Source: Flavobacterium cupriresistens (GTDB lineage Bacteria > Bacteroidota > Bacteroidia > Flavobacteriales > Flavobacteriaceae). Taken from it: 64,000 bases of DNA. The translations under genes were made by a program, and so were the position numbers. How positions within the stretch are numbered: position 1 is the first letter of the stretch; each line of letters begins with the position of its first letter. Positions 17,153 through 27,083 of the stretch are shown piece after piece. The notes under the pieces were generated by a model. That model did no database searches, had not been told where the DNA came from, and saw only the letters and a program-made list of their open reading frames with translations. The stretch covers positions 744,001 to 808,000 of the forward strand of contig NZ_CP087134.1 in assembly GCF_020911925.1 (NCBI RefSeq). The letters run 5' to 3'.

Positions 17153-18373
17153 TTGAAAAAAGCAGTCGTAATTATTATAATATTGTTTTCAATATTTTCA
17201 TGTAAAAAAACAGAAGAGAAAGTCGAAACCAAAATTACCAAACCAAAAGCTAAAAAAGTTGAATTTGGTTTTAATTACACTGATTTTAATGTTATTCACG
17301 ACACCATCCAAAAAGGAGATTCTTTTGGATCTATCTTCCAAGGTCAAAATATTGGAGATAAAAAAGTGTATGACATTGTAGAACAGATCAAAGATTCTTT
17401 TAACGTAAGAAGCATCCGTTATAACAAACCTTATACGCTACTTCGATCCAAAAACAAAACAAACAACCTTCAGGTTTTTATTTATCAGCCCGATGCCTTG
17501 ACCTATTATGTCGTTGATTTCAGAGACAGCATCGCAAAAGCTTATAAAAAAGTAAAACCCGTTACACTAAAACGTAAAATTATTGGTGGTGTTTTAAAAA
17601 GCTCTTTATCCGAAACTTTAGGAAATGAAAGTGTTGAAACAGCCCTTGCCAGCAGAATCACCAAAGTATTCTCGTGGTCCATTGACTTTTTTAAACTCAA
17701 AAAAGGAGATCGTTACGGACTCATCTTCACGGAACGTTTTATAAACAATAAAGTTTACGACGGAGTTGAAGAGCTGGAAGCTGCTTTTTTTGAATATAAA
17801 GGAAAAATTATTTATGCTTTTCCGTTTGAGAAGGACACGCTTTCAGGAAAAATAGAATATTATGATGATCAGGGAAGAACCTTGAAAAACTTTTTCTTAA
17901 AAACACCGATCAAATTCAGCCGAATCACTTCTCGTTTTACTATGAACAGATTCCATCCCGTGCAACACACCTGGAAAGCACACAAAGGAACCGATTATGC
18001 CGCTCCAACCGGAACTCCGATTTCTACAACGGCATCCGGAGTTGTTGAAGCAACAGGATATACAGCCGGAAACGGAAACTTTGTAAAAGTAAAACACAAC
18101 GGAACCTACTCTACTCAATACTTACACATGTCCAGAATTTTAGTGCGCCGTGGTCAACGTGTAACACAGGGACAAAAAATAGGCTTAGTAGGAAGTACCG
18201 GTCTTGCATCAGGACCTCATGTTTGCTACCGTTTCTGGAAAAATGGCGTTCAGGTAGATGCCCTTCGACTTAATTTACCAACCGGAGAATCTTTGACCGG
18301 AAACGACAGAACCCGTTTCATGAAACAAACTGAACCGCTAAAAAGAGAATTGGACAGCATTGGGAATTTGTAA
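17153..18373 (+). CDS. M23 family peptidoglycan endopeptidase lipoprotein with an HxC motif
   Basis: 406 residues starting from TTG at 17153; this start is required because it gives the lipoprotein signal (IIILFSIFSC, lipid Cys17) and the next Met is far inside the protein. The LytM/M23 domain is at about 265-375: HKGTDYAAPTGTPI supplies H and D zinc ligands, and YLHMSRILVRRGQRVTQGQK follows. The usual PHxHF motif reads PHVCYRF, so the second His of HxH is Cys. It probably cleaves peptide crosslinks in the periplasm, if the Cys can ligate zinc. It lies 23 bases after the tryptophan dioxygenase. Confidence 0.88.
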   Translation: MKKAVVIIIILFSIFSCKKTEEKVETKITKPKAKKVEFGFNYTDFNVIHDTIQKGDSFGSIFQGQNIGDKKVYDIVEQIKDSFNVRSIRYNKPYTLLRSKNKTNNLQVFIYQPDALTYYVVDFRDSIAKAYKKVKPVTLKRKIIGGVLKSSLSETLGNESVETALASRITKVFSWSIDFFKLKKGDRYGLIFTERFINNKVYDGVEELEAAFFEYKGKIIYAFPFEKDTLSGKIEYYDDQGRTLKNFFLKTPIKFSRITSRFTMNRFHPVQHTWKAHKGTDYAAPTGTPISTTASGVVEATGYTAGNGNFVKVKHNGTYSTQYLHMSRILVRRGQRVTQGQKIGLVGSTGLASGPHVCYRFWKNGVQVDALRLNLPTGESLTGNDRTRFMKQTEPLKRELDSIGNL

Positions 18374-18426
18374 CAACGTTTTCTAAAGCAGAATCAAATA
18401 TCATTTCTTAAATCTAAATAAAATTT

Positions 18427-18471
18427 AAAAAGAACAAAAATCGATGTCATATCGGTCTTTGTTCTTTTTTT
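18427..18471 (+). terminator. Intrinsic terminator after the M23 gene
   Basis: Stem AAAAGAACAAA / TTTGTTCTTTT with an inner CGAT/ATCG pair, followed by Ts. Confidence 0.8.
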
Positions 18472-18528
18472 ATTAATTAATTCAAATCGTATCTAAAAAC
18501 TTCACAACCATTTTTCAAAAATCAATTT

Positions 18529-19146
18529 ATGAAATTAAAAACTGCTTTGTTATTTGCGCTGCTATTCTCTAACTTTATTTTTAGCCAAAACACAATCAAA
18601 CTTACCGCCAATTACGGAAGTGAAAATAATGACATTCAGAATTTATTGGATTTTGACGATATTTATATTGAACAACTCCATTTTGAAGGCGAAAATCTCA
18701 AAGGAAAACATTACGAAATAAGTCTTCAGGAATTTACAAAAGGAAAACTCACTCATACTTACAGCCTTTTTGACACTTATGGAAATGATGATTACTTCAA
18801 ATTAAAATCAAGTAAAGAATCCTTAAAGTTCTTCTTTAAAACAACAGATAAAAAAGTAAAAATATATGTACAAGGCACTCAATTAGGAAGCAAAACAGTT
18901 TATTTTAAACTAAAAAGCCCTTTTGAAGATTATGCGCTGAAAGATTTCTTTGGCAGCAAAAAAGAACTAAACTTTGATATTAGCAATAACCCGGAAATCC
19001 CACTCCTTGCATTAATCACTCCAACCATCCACAAAGACGGTTCAAGCTCTTATTGCGAAGTAGCCCAATCTGACATCAAACCGGAAAACTTTGGAACACA
19101 TTTTAAAATTCCACACTATTTTATAATAACCATAAAATTCAAATAA
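18529..19146 (+). CDS. Hypothetical exported protein
   Basis: 205 residues with a clear signal peptide (residues 1-19, LLFALLFSNFIFSQ). The mature part is rich in Phe, Lys, Asp and beta-type stretches (YEISLQEFTKGKLTHTYSLF). I recognise no domain or catalytic motif. It stands alone between a terminator and a 766-base repeat-rich spacer. Confidence 0.7.
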   Translation: MKLKTALLFALLFSNFIFSQNTIKLTANYGSENNDIQNLLDFDDIYIEQLHFEGENLKGKHYEISLQEFTKGKLTHTYSLFDTYGNDDYFKLKSSKESLKFFFKTTDKKVKIYVQGTQLGSKTVYFKLKSPFEDYALKDFFGSKKELNFDISNNPEIPLLALITPTIHKDGSSSYCEVAQSDIKPENFGTHFKIPHYFIITIKFK

Positions 19147-19912
19147 AAATAAAGCTGACCTACCTGCAGTGCATTTAGAAAACAAGTCATTAAAAATTAT
19201 TCCAATTACTGTAAATTATAAAGTTGAAATTCATACATAACAATTTATTAGTAGAACTTTCAACAAATCGCGAGAGTTTTTTATTGCAAACATCATTTAT
19301 CACCACTAAGATTAGTCTTTTCTGTTACAAATAAGCAATACGGTTTTGAATAGCCGTTGGTTTTAACCAACGGTAACGTAAGGTTGAATAAAGAGGCTTT
19401 AGCCAAAATCTTAAGTACAGTTTTGGATTAAAGCCCAACATCATTAAGTTAGTGATTCTCAAAAAAAGTCTCACGCAGATTTTAGCAGATCAAAATAAAA
19501 AATCCGCAAAATCTGCAGGATCTGCGTGAAAAAACATCTTAACTTAATCACACTGAGCTTCAGCCGGAAGTAAATGATTGAGAAGTGTATCATTGGCTTT
19601 AACCGAAAGAACCTGTGTATAATTCGGCTAAAGTCATTAAATCTTGAACTACTTATATTCCTCCAACTGAAGCAGGAAGCTATTCAAAAATAAGATCTAA
19701 AATATTTTAAACAAAAACATTGCTTAAATACACTACGAGTCTAACCTTTATTTGTTTAACACTTTATCGACATCGCTTTTTCAGGATTAAAAACTAAAAA
19801 TCAGGAAAACGTTTTCGTAACTAATTGTTATATAATTGCAAAGCTTTAAGCTATTAAAAACTAATTTCAGTATTTTTGTTTTTGATAATCCTATCCTTAA
19901 TTAAACAAAAAA
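19147..19912. repeat. Gene-free spacer made of several palindromic repeats
   Basis: No gene is supportable. Contents: CCGTTGGTT-TT-AACCAACGG at 19354-19373 (9-bp arms); GGCTTTAGCC-type words near 19402 and inverted relatives near 19592 and 19627; a composite palindrome at 19443-19548 with outer arms ATTAAGTTA/TAACTTAAT, inner arms TCACGCAGAT (19471-19480) and ATCTGCGTGA (19520-19529), and further AGCAGAT/ATCTGC words. A TATTTTTG -7-like box at 19871-19878 may serve pgi. Confidence 0.7.
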
Positions 19913-21556
19913 ATGGCTTTAAACACAACAAACCCAACCGGGACTGAAGCGTGGAAAAATCTGCAAAACCACTATAACGCTACTCATAAAACTACGATAC
20001 AGGAATTATTTCAACAAGATACTGCTCGTGTTGAAAAATTCAACTTACAATGGAACGACTTTTTAGTAGACTATTCTAAAAACAACGTTAGTTCCGAAAC
20101 GATCTCACTTTTACTGGAACTGGCCAATTCTATTGGATTAAAAAATGCCATTGCGGATTATTTTAATGGAGAGATCATTAACCTGACAGAAAACAGAGCC
20201 GTTTTGCACACTGCATTGCGCGCTCCGGAAGCTGCCGTAATAAAAGTGGACGGAGAAAATGTAATACCGGAAGTTTATGAAGTAAAAAACAAAATAAAAA
20301 ACTTTACTCAGGAAGTTATATCGGGCCAAAGAAAAGGTTTCACAGGAAAAGCGTTTACTGATATCGTGAATATTGGTATTGGAGGTTCTGATCTTGGTCC
20401 GGTTATGGCAGTGGAAGCTTTACAATTTTACAAGAACCATCTGAACTTACATTTTGTTTCTAATGTCGATGGAGATCATGTAAACGAGATAATCAAAAAG
20501 TTAAATCCGGAAACCACTCTTTTTCTGATTGTTTCTAAAACGTTTACTACACAAGAAACTTTAACCAATTCTGAAACCATAAAAGAATGGTTTTTAAAAT
20601 CGGCAAAACAAGAAGATATCGCCAAACATTTTGTAGCAGTATCGACAAACATCCAGAAAGTAACCGAATTCGGAATCAATCCTGACAATGTTTTCCCAAT
20701 GTGGGACTGGGTTGGAGGAAGATTTTCTTTGTGGAGCGCTGTTGGTTTGAGCATTGCATTGGCCATTGGTTTTGATAATTATAATGATTTATTAGAGGGT
20801 GCTTACGAAATGGATGAGCATTTTAAAACCGCCGAATTTGACGAAAACATTCCGGTAACCCTAGCCTTACTAAGCGTTTGGTACAATAATTTCTTTGGAG
20901 CAGAGAGCGAAGCCCTGATTCCTTATACTCAATACTTACAAAAATTAGCTCCGTACTTGCAACAAGCAACTATGGAAAGCAACGGAAAAAGTGTCGGGCG
21001 CGACGGAAAACCGGTAAACTACCAAACCGGAACTATCATCTGGGGAGAGCCGGGAACGAATTCGCAGCATGCTTTTTTCCAATTAATCCACCAAGGGACA
21101 AAAATAATCCCAACAGATTTTATTGGATTTGTAAAACCTTTATACGGAAATGAAGACCATCACGATAAATTGATGTCTAACTTTTTTGCACAAACAGAAG
21201 CTTTGTTACACGGAAAAACCGCCGATCAGGTTCAGGCAGAATTTGACAAACAAGGACTTTCTCCGGAAAAAGCAGCTTACTTACAACCGTTCAAAGTTTT
21301 CACAGGAAACAAACCAACGAATACCATCCTGATTCAAAAACTAACACCAAAATCATTAGGTTCTTTAATTGCTTTATATGAACTTAAAATTTTTGTACAG
21401 GGAATCATTTGGAATATTTTCAGCTTCGATCAATGGGGAGTGGAATTAGGAAAACAGCTCGCCAATTCTATATTAGATGAAATAAATACTAAAACTGTAA
21501 AAACGCACGACAGTTCAACTACATTCTTATTGAATCATTTTTTAAGAAATAAGTAA
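19913..21556 (+). CDS. pgi: Glucose-6-phosphate isomerase
   Basis: 547 residues, normal length for the long bacterial form. It interconverts glucose-6-P and fructose-6-P in glycolysis and gluconeogenesis. Signatures: [33 protein letters not shown] (phosphate loop), [20 protein letters not shown], catalytic Glu region [12 protein letters not shown], and [18 protein letters not shown] with the ring-opening His. A monocistronic unit with its own terminator downstream. Confidence 0.98.
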   Translation: MALNTTNPTGTEAWKNLQNHYNATHKTTIQELFQQDTARVEKFNLQWNDFLVDYSKNNVSSETISLLLELANSIGLKNAIADYFNGEIINLTENRAVLHTALRAPEAAVIKVDGENVIPEVYEVKNKIKNFTQEVISGQRKGFTGKAFTDIVNIGIGGSDLGPVMAVEALQFYKNHLNLHFVSNVDGDHVNEIIKKLNPETTLFLIVSKTFTTQETLTNSETIKEWFLKSAKQEDIAKHFVAVSTNIQKVTEFGINPDNVFPMWDWVGGRFSLWSAVGLSIALAIGFDNYNDLLEGAYEMDEHFKTAEFDENIPVTLALLSVWYNNFFGAESEALIPYTQYLQKLAPYLQQATMESNGKSVGRDGKPVNYQTGTIIWGEPGTNSQHAFFQLIHQGTKIIPTDFIGFVKPLYGNEDHHDKLMSNFFAQTEALLHGKTADQVQAEFDKQGLSPEKAAYLQPFKVFTGNKPTNTILIQKLTPKSLGSLIALYELKIFVQGIIWNIFSFDQWGVELGKQLANSILDEINTKTVKTHDSSTTFLLNHFLRNK

Positions 21557-21877
21557 ATTCACACTCCTTTATAACACACTGAAACGCTTTAATTTAACAC
21601 AAATTAAGGCGTTTTTTCGCATAAAACACCTCACAAACAGACCATCTGAACACCACTTTGAACGTTTTAGACTACAACACTGTAAAAAACATTATCATTT
21701 TAACAAAAAACAGCCCCTAAAATTCAAAAAAAAGTCATTTTGTTTAACACAAAAAGAAAAAATCATTTTAATACGCAACATATTATACAAAACTTGCTTT
21801 TCTTAACATTTTGATAACATTATCCGATTTAATTGTTATAATTTTGCCAAAAACAATAAACAATAAACTAATAACAA
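21557..21877 (+). other. Spacer between pgi and the TonB receptor
   Basis: It holds the pgi terminator (21583-21617), an AT-rich stretch with A-tracts, and a possible promoter for the receptor: TAATTTTG at 21839-21846 with TTTG at 21810-21813, a spacing of 25, longer than ideal. No gene. Confidence 0.5.
21583..21617 (+). terminator. Intrinsic terminator after pgi
   Basis: Arms AACGCTTTAATTT and AAATTAAGGCGTT (one G-U pair) followed by a T-tract. Confidence 0.85.
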
Positions 21878-24688
21878 ATGAAGACAATGAAAAATTGGTT
21901 ACTTACTGGACTTTTGTTCATGATAGTTTCAACCGTATTTTCTCAAGGAAAAGTTTCCGGTACTATTACCGACGACGCGGGTGCAACTTTACCTGGAGCG
22001 AATGTTGCTGTTAAAGGTTCTACTAATGGGACTTCAACAGACTTCGATGGTAAATTTACAATCGACGTTAAAACTAGTACGGGAGAATTGGTTATTACCT
22101 ATTTAGGATACGATTCAAAAACCTTAAAATTTTCAGTTTTAAACGGCGCAACAACTAATTTAGGCGCAATCGTTTTGGAAAGTAATTCAAACGAATTAAG
22201 CGAAATTGTTGTAAAAAGTACAGTAGTTGATATCGCAAAAGACAGAAAAACTCCTGTTGCTGTATCGACAATTAAGGCTGCTGAAATCCAGGAAAAACTT
22301 GGAACTCAGGAGTTTCCGGAAATCCTAAGAAACACTCCTTCTGTTTATGTAACTAAATCAGGTGGTGGTTTCGGAGATTCAAGAATCAATATTCGTGGTT
22401 TTGACCAGAAAAACATTGCCGTTATGATTAACGGTATGCCGGTTAACGATATGGAAAACGGTTCTGTATTCTGGAGTAACTGGGCTGGTTTATCAGATGT
22501 TACTTCTGCTATGCAGGTACAAAGAGGTTTAGGTTCTTCTAAACTTGCAACTCCTTCTGTTGGAGGTACGATCAACATCGTAACTAGATCTTCAGACAAA
22601 AAAGAAGGTGGATCATTCTCTTCTGGTTTTGGAAATGGAAGAAACTTTAAAGTTCAAGGTTCATACAATACAGGAAAATTAGCAAACGGACTTTCTGCTT
22701 CTGTATTATTATCTCAAACAATGGGAGATGGATACATCAACGGTACTCAATTTGAAGGAACAAACTATTTTATTGCATTAGGATACGCTACTAAAAATAA
22801 CAAACATGACTTTCAGTTTACTTTAACTGGTGCTCCTCAATCACATAGTCAAAGATCTACAGTTTCTACCATTGCAACGTACCAAAAATATGGTTCATTA
22901 AGCGATCCGAACATCAGATACAATGCTGATGCAGGATATTTAAATGGTGAAGAATATAACATCAGAAAAAATTACTACCACAAGCCGGTAGCTTCTTTTA
23001 ACTGGGATTACAAAATCAACGAAACTACAAAATTATCTACAGTGCTTTACGCTTCTATGGGTCGTGGTGCTGGTGCTGGTGCTACTGGTGGTGTTGGAGG
23101 ATTAATCTACAACAGTCCAGCATTTTTATTGCCTAATGGAATGGTTGACTACGATAAAATACAAGCATGGAACTCTGGTCAGGGAACTGTTAACTTTAAC
23201 GGAGCAAACCAAACAAGAACACAAATTGGTGGTGTTTACCAAAACAGTTCTTCAACAGGTAGAACAGGGACATCGGCGGCAAATTATGTTTACAATACTA
23301 CATCAGGTATTTCGCAAACATCATCTATCAACTCACATGACTGGTTCGGTGCTGTAATCAACTTGAACAAAAAATTAACGGAGTCCTTAACTCTTGATTT
23401 CGGTCTTGACGCAAGAACTTACACAGGATACCACTTTACAGTAGTAAATGATTTATTAGGTGGAGGTGAATTTTATGACAACAACATTGCTAGTTTAAAA
23501 CCAGCAGGAAGACACCTTACAAGTACTTACCCAACAGAGGTTCAATGGAATGTTTTCGACAAAAAATCGTACGACAAAATTTCATTTAACAGTACTGGAA
23601 AAGTAAAATGGTTAGGTCTTTTTACACAACTAGAATACTCTAAAGATAATTTAACTGTATTTGTTCAGGGAGCTGCTTCTCAACAAGGATTTAAAAGAGA
23701 AGATGACTTCGTATATCTTCCAACTGATAAATTAGCTTCTACAAGCTACAAAAACATCTTTGGAGGTAACGTAAAAGGAGGTGCCAACTACAACATTAAC
23801 GAAAAAAACAATGTTTATGTTAATGCAGGTTATTACTCAAGACAACCTTTCTTTAACTCTGTTTACCCTAACAACAGATCTATCGTAAACCCAAATCTTA
23901 CTAATGAGAAAATTACTGGATTTGAGGCTGGATACGGTTTCCGTTCAAGACTTTTTAACGCTACAGTAAACGTTTACAACACTACTTGGAACGACAGATA
24001 CTTAAAAGGTAATGCATTACCAAGCGACAACACTACTTACACAGAATACCTAGGTCTTAACGAGGTACACTCTGGAATTGAAATAGAAGCAAATTCTAAT
24101 ATTACAGAAAAACTAAAAGTTAACGCAATGTTCTCTTATGGAATCTGGGAATACAAAGGAAATGCAACTGTTAATGCTTACTTCCAAGCAGACAACTCAC
24201 CAGTTACAGGATTTACTGACGTACCAGTTTATATGGACAAAGTAAAAGTTGGTGATGCTGCTCAAATGACAGCTTCTTTGGGAGCTTCTTATGAAGTTTT
24301 AACACGAGTAACTATTGATGCTAACTATAATTTTAATGATAAATTATACGCAGGAATTAGCCCAACTAACTTCTCTTCTCCAACAAACAAAGGAGCATTA
24401 GAATTACCTTCTTACGGTTTGGTAGATGCTGGTTTCTCTTACAAGATGTTAACTGGAAAAAACAAAGACAAATCTGTTAACTTCAGATTAAACGTAAACA
24501 ACTTGTTTGATAAGATCTATATTGCTGAGTCAAGAACAAACATTTTCGCAAGCGACAATGTAACTTCAAACGCTGCTGCAGGAACTTATGCTTCTAACAA
24601 CAGACTTTACAAAGGAATTGCTGACGGTAACCAAGTATTCTTTGGTTTCGGAAGAACTTGGAACTTCACATTACGTTATGATTTCTAA
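21878..24688 (+). CDS. TonB-dependent outer-membrane receptor
   Basis: 936 residues. Signal peptide 1-22 (ending VFSQ), then a carboxypeptidase-regulatory-like domain (KVSGTITDDAGATLPGANVA, to about 105), a plug domain (about 115-225, with MQVQRGLGSSKLATPSVGG and IVTRSSD), and a 22-strand barrel ending in NFTLRYDF with the terminal aromatic. TonB-ExbBD powers uptake through such receptors. Codons are noticeably more uniform (GCT, ACT, TCT, GGA) than in neighbouring genes, consistent with high expression. No SusD partner follows, so the substrate cannot be stated. Confidence 0.95.
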   Translation: MKTMKNWLLTGLLFMIVSTVFSQGKVSGTITDDAGATLPGANVAVKGSTNGTSTDFDGKFTIDVKTSTGELVITYLGYDSKTLKFSVLNGATTNLGAIVLESNSNELSEIVVKSTVVDIAKDRKTPVAVSTIKAAEIQEKLGTQEFPEILRNTPSVYVTKSGGGFGDSRINIRGFDQKNIAVMINGMPVNDMENGSVFWSNWAGLSDVTSAMQVQRGLGSSKLATPSVGGTINIVTRSSDKKEGGSFSSGFGNGRNFKVQGSYNTGKLANGLSASVLLSQTMGDGYINGTQFEGTNYFIALGYATKNNKHDFQFTLTGAPQSHSQRSTVSTIATYQKYGSLSDPNIRYNADAGYLNGEEYNIRKNYYHKPVASFNWDYKINETTKLSTVLYASMGRGAGAGATGGVGGLIYNSPAFLLPNGMVDYDKIQAWNSGQGTVNFNGANQTRTQIGGVYQNSSSTGRTGTSAANYVYNTTSGISQTSSINSHDWFGAVINLNKKLTESLTLDFGLDARTYTGYHFTVVNDLLGGGEFYDNNIASLKPAGRHLTSTYPTEVQWNVFDKKSYDKISFNSTGKVKWLGLFTQLEYSKDNLTVFVQGAASQQGFKREDDFVYLPTDKLASTSYKNIFGGNVKGGANYNINEKNNVYVNAGYYSRQPFFNSVYPNNRSIVNPNLTNEKITGFEAGYGFRSRLFNATVNVYNTTWNDRYLKGNALPSDNTTYTEYLGLNEVHSGIEIEANSNITEKLKVNAMFSYGIWEYKGNATVNAYFQADNSPVTGFTDVPVYMDKVKVGDAAQMTASLGASYEVLTRVTIDANYNFNDKLYAGISPTNFSSPTNKGALELPSYGLVDAGFSYKMLTGKNKDKSVNFRLNVNNLFDKIYIAESRTNIFASDNVTSNAAAGTYASNNRLYKGIADGNQVFFGFGRTWNFTLRYDF

Positions 24689-24711
24689 TATTTAGAATCT
24701 AAATAAATACC

Positions 24712-24749
24712 AAAAACGGCATTGACTTTTAGTTTAATGCCGTTTTTTT
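24712..24749 (+). terminator. Intrinsic terminator after the TonB receptor
   Basis: Perfect 12-bp stem AAAAACGGCATT / AATGCCGTTTTT, then Ts. Confidence 0.9.
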
Positions 24750-24793
24750 ATAGTCCTTTTTTGTTATATTTGTTTTCAACAAAAAAACATTTT

Positions 24794-25219
24794 ATGTACC
24801 ATTTTATACAAAAACTCCACTCTGGCTGGGCTTATCTGGCATTGTTGGTTTTATTGATTGCCGTTGTAAATGCTATTATTGGCCTTACTTCAAAAAAAGA
24901 GTTTACAGCAAAAGACCGTAAAATTGCTTTATTTGCCTTAATCGGAGCACACACCCAACTTTTAATCGGTCTAATTCTTTATTTTGTATCTCCTTTAGGG
25001 AAAGCTGCTTTTGGACAAATGTCTAATGCCGAACTTAGATTAACTTCATTAGAACACCCGCTAATCAATATTATTGCTATTGCTTTGATAACTATTGGTT
25101 GGTCAAAACATAAAAAACTTATCAATAGCACATCAAAATTTAAAACATTTGCTATTTTTTACGGATTAGGATTATTACTAATCTTTAGCAGAATACCATG
25201 GAACCTTTGGTTTCAATAA
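24794..25219 (+). CDS. Small four-helix membrane protein
   Basis: 141 residues from the ATG at 24794 (MYHFIQKLHSGWAYLALLVL). The frame runs upstream to a TTG inside the preceding terminator, so that longer start is rejected. Four membrane helices are apparent, near residues 11-30, 47-67, 90-107 and 117-136. Conserved-looking His residues (H9, the H in ALIGAHTQ, and EHP) recall the haem-binding helices of cytochrome b-like proteins, but no ligand pair can be assigned. This type is common as an uncharacterised Bacteroidota gene. Followed by its own terminator. Confidence 0.75.
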   Translation: MYHFIQKLHSGWAYLALLVLLIAVVNAIIGLTSKKEFTAKDRKIALFALIGAHTQLLIGLILYFVSPLGKAAFGQMSNAELRLTSLEHPLINIIAIALITIGWSKHKKLINSTSKFKTFAIFYGLGLLLIFSRIPWNLWFQ

Positions 25220-25227
25220 AAAAAATT

Positions 25228-25254
25228 AAGTCCTAAAAAATAGGACTTTTTTTA
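25228..25254 (+). terminator. Intrinsic terminator
   Basis: Stem AAGTCCTA / TAGGACTT with a 5-base A loop and a T7 tail. Confidence 0.8.
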
Positions 25255-25303
25255 TCTCGGCATATTATTTGTACAAACTCCCCAAGTCTGAAAAAAATAA
25301 ACT

Positions 25304-25795
25304 ATGAGAATTAAAAAAAACATTTTAATCCCTTCACTTACATTACTTTTTTTAAGTTGTTTTACTTATGTCATAAGTCAAACGAAACCCACTACAGAAC
25401 CTAAAATCATTCAGGATACTGTAAAAAATATAAAACCGAATATAATTGCAATCCCAACAGATTCTGTTTTTACTGACAAAGGTTTAAAATTAAAGCCGTA
25501 TAAGAAAAATGCACATGCCTCCTACTACGCCGACCGTTTTAACGGAAAAAAGACAGCCAATGGAAGCCGATTCAGTAACAGTGCCTATACTGCAGCGCAT
25601 AAAAAACTTCCCTTCGGAACAAGAATAAAAGTTACAAATGAAGCCAACGGAAAATTTGTAATTGTAAAGGTTACAGATCGCGGTCCATTTGTTAGAACCA
25701 GAGAACTCGATTTATCAAAAAGAGCCTTTATGGAAATCACCAAAAGCAAAGGTGCCGGTGCCATGAAAGTCACAATCGAAACTATAATAGAATAA
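25304..25795 (+). CDS. RlpA-like double-psi beta-barrel protein
   Basis: 163 residues with an N-terminal signal or lipoprotein-like segment (TLLFLSCFTYVIS). The C-terminal 95 residues match RlpA: ASYYADRFNGKKTANGSRFS, AAHKKLPFGTRIKVTNEANG, VKVTDRGPFVRTRELDLSKR and a terminal beta strand. RlpA proteins act on peptidoglycan lacking stem peptides at the septum; some members are not catalytic. There is no SPOR domain, so targeting to denuded glycan is uncertain. Monocistronic. Confidence 0.9.
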   Translation: MRIKKNILIPSLTLLFLSCFTYVISQTKPTTEPKIIQDTVKNIKPNIIAIPTDSVFTDKGLKLKPYKKNAHASYYADRFNGKKTANGSRFSNSAYTAAHKKLPFGTRIKVTNEANGKFVIVKVTDRGPFVRTRELDLSKRAFMEITKSKGAGAMKVTIETIIE

Positions 25796-25834
25796 AAAAT
25801 AGCCGTCTCACAACAGAGACGGCTATTTTTTTTT
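25795..25834 (+). terminator. Strong intrinsic terminator after the rlpA-like gene
   Basis: Perfect 15-bp arms (25795-25809 and 25816-25830) around GCCGTCTC, then T-rich. It overlaps the gene's stop codon region. Confidence 0.9.
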
Positions 25835-25857
25835 ACGAATACTGCAAAAGCAATAAA

Positions 25858-25938
25858 TAACAAAGTTTAAATTATATAAGAAAATAAAGTTTAGCTTAAC
25901 ATGAACTCACATCACTTATATGGTTTAAAAAAAGTTTA
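25858..25938. repeat. Degenerate copy of the CCATATAAG palindromic element
   Basis: CTTATATGGTTTAAAAAAAG near 25916 is the inverse of the T-tract/ACCATATAAG end seen at 6267 and 6471, and AAATTATATAAG near 25869 is a weak opposite arm. It marks a second locus for the same dispersed repeat. Confidence 0.55.
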
Positions 25939-25981
25939 ATGTTTCACAAAAATATCTGTTTACCAACTGCAAACTTATTCC

Positions 25982-26437
25982 TTAAACCAACTTCCTGATG
26001 CTCATTATCACACCCGTGTGAATTCCTTCATGAAAGTTATTGAAGCTAAACGCATCCTCTATATTATGAAGCGTAAATCCGATACTTGTTGTATATTCCT
26101 GATATCCTTTGAAAAGCTGATTCTCAAAATCTAAAATAGCCTGATCAAAAGTTTCCTGAAGCAATTTTCGCACCTCATCAACTTCAGCTTGTGAAACATC
26201 ACCTTCGGGTTTAGTGTCTTTTCTGTATTTGGCAATAAATTCATCTGAAACCTTCATTGGTAAACCTGACAATTTATACAATAAAACCTGCTGTGTAGCG
26301 ACACAATGCGCCATATTCCAAATCAAATTATTACTAAAACCGTCCGGAATTTTATTCAACTGTTCTAGCGAATGACCGTCCAAAACCTTTAAAAGAACGT
26401 TTCTTATCGTTCTGTGTACTTCAAAAACTGAATTCAT
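25982..26437 (-). CDS. DinB family protein
   Basis: 151 residues, all-helical. The DinB four-helix-bundle His positions are visible: the first in NMAHCVATQQVLLY, the others in NFHEGIHTGVIM near the C-terminus. DinB proteins bind a metal through three His; many are thiol-transferase relatives of unknown substrate. It is on the opposite strand to rlpA and the arsC-like gene, with 78 bases to the latter. The specific function is unknown. Confidence 0.85.
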   Translation of the reverse strand: MNSVFEVHRTIRNVLLKVLDGHSLEQLNKIPDGFSNNLIWNMAHCVATQQVLLYKLSGLPMKVSDEFIAKYRKDTKPEGDVSQAEVDEVRKLLQETFDQAILDFENQLFKGYQEYTTSIGFTLHNIEDAFSFNNFHEGIHTGVIMSIRKLV

Positions 26438-26515
26438 AATTGTAATTTTTTTATAAAATTAGGCATTTTTATATTTCAAATGAATTTTCTTTGTACTCAA
26501 TTAAATTTAGAAATC

Positions 26516-26866
26516 ATGAACAAAATATATTACCTGGCTTCTTGCGACACTTGCAGAAAAATCATCAAAAACCTACCTAAAGACAACAATTTGGTTTTTC
26601 ACGACATCAAGCAAAATCCGATAACCGAAGCAGAACTAGAAGAAATGTATCAGCTTTCGGGGAGTTACGAAGCTTTGTTCAGTAAAAAAGCACAGCTGTA
26701 CAAATCGATGGATTTGAAAAACAAAGCATTGACCGAAGCCGATTTTAAAAAATACATCCTCGAGCATTATACTTTCATAAGCCGCCCGGTTTTTATTATA
26801 GATGGTAAAATTTATGTCGGCAACACGCAGCAAAATATCTTGCAGGTGATGAAAGCTTTGGAATAA
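26516..26866 (+). CDS. ArsC/Spx-family thioredoxin-fold protein
   Basis: 116 residues from the ATG at 26516 (MNKIYYLASCDTCRKIIKNL); an in-frame upstream ATG at 26480 would add 12 residues and is less like the family. The N-terminal CDTC motif matches YffB/Spx-type arsenate reductase relatives, and HYTFISRPVFIIDGKIYVGN matches the cis-Pro loop. Whether it reduces arsenate is not shown: no other ars genes are near. Could be a general thiol oxidoreductase. Confidence 0.85.
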   Translation: MNKIYYLASCDTCRKIIKNLPKDNNLVFHDIKQNPITEAELEEMYQLSGSYEALFSKKAQLYKSMDLKNKALTEADFKKYILEHYTFISRPVFIIDGKIYVGNTQQNILQVMKALE

Positions 26867-26879
26867 AAGCCCGTCAAAA

Positions 26880-26995
26880 ACAACCTTCACAAAACTTACC
26901 CACGAATTTCACAAATAAAACCCACCCGGAATTTGTGAAATTCGATCTTTTCTAACATTGAATCGTTCACATTCGTGAAATTCGTGGTAAAAAAT
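26880..26995. repeat. Inverted ACGAATTTCAC / GTGAAATTCG words
   Basis: The spacer before yicC contains CACGAATTTCACAAA, its inverse TTTGTGAAATTCG about 35 bases on, and then ATTCGTGAAATTCGTGG. These are self-complementary variants of one word that can fold into alternative hairpins. A TATCTTTG -7 box for yicC follows at 27057-27064. Confidence 0.6.
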
Positions 26996-27083
26996 TGTAA
27001 AATCTGTTGTAGGCAACAGATTAACGATTTGCAACTCAAGACTGCAAACTTTTAATTATCTTTGCGCCTTTACACTCAATTAT

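Noticed and set aside
25982..26437. DinB as DNA polymerase IV
   Set aside because: The name is shared but the protein is a small four-helix metal-binding DinB-fold protein, not a Y-family polymerase.
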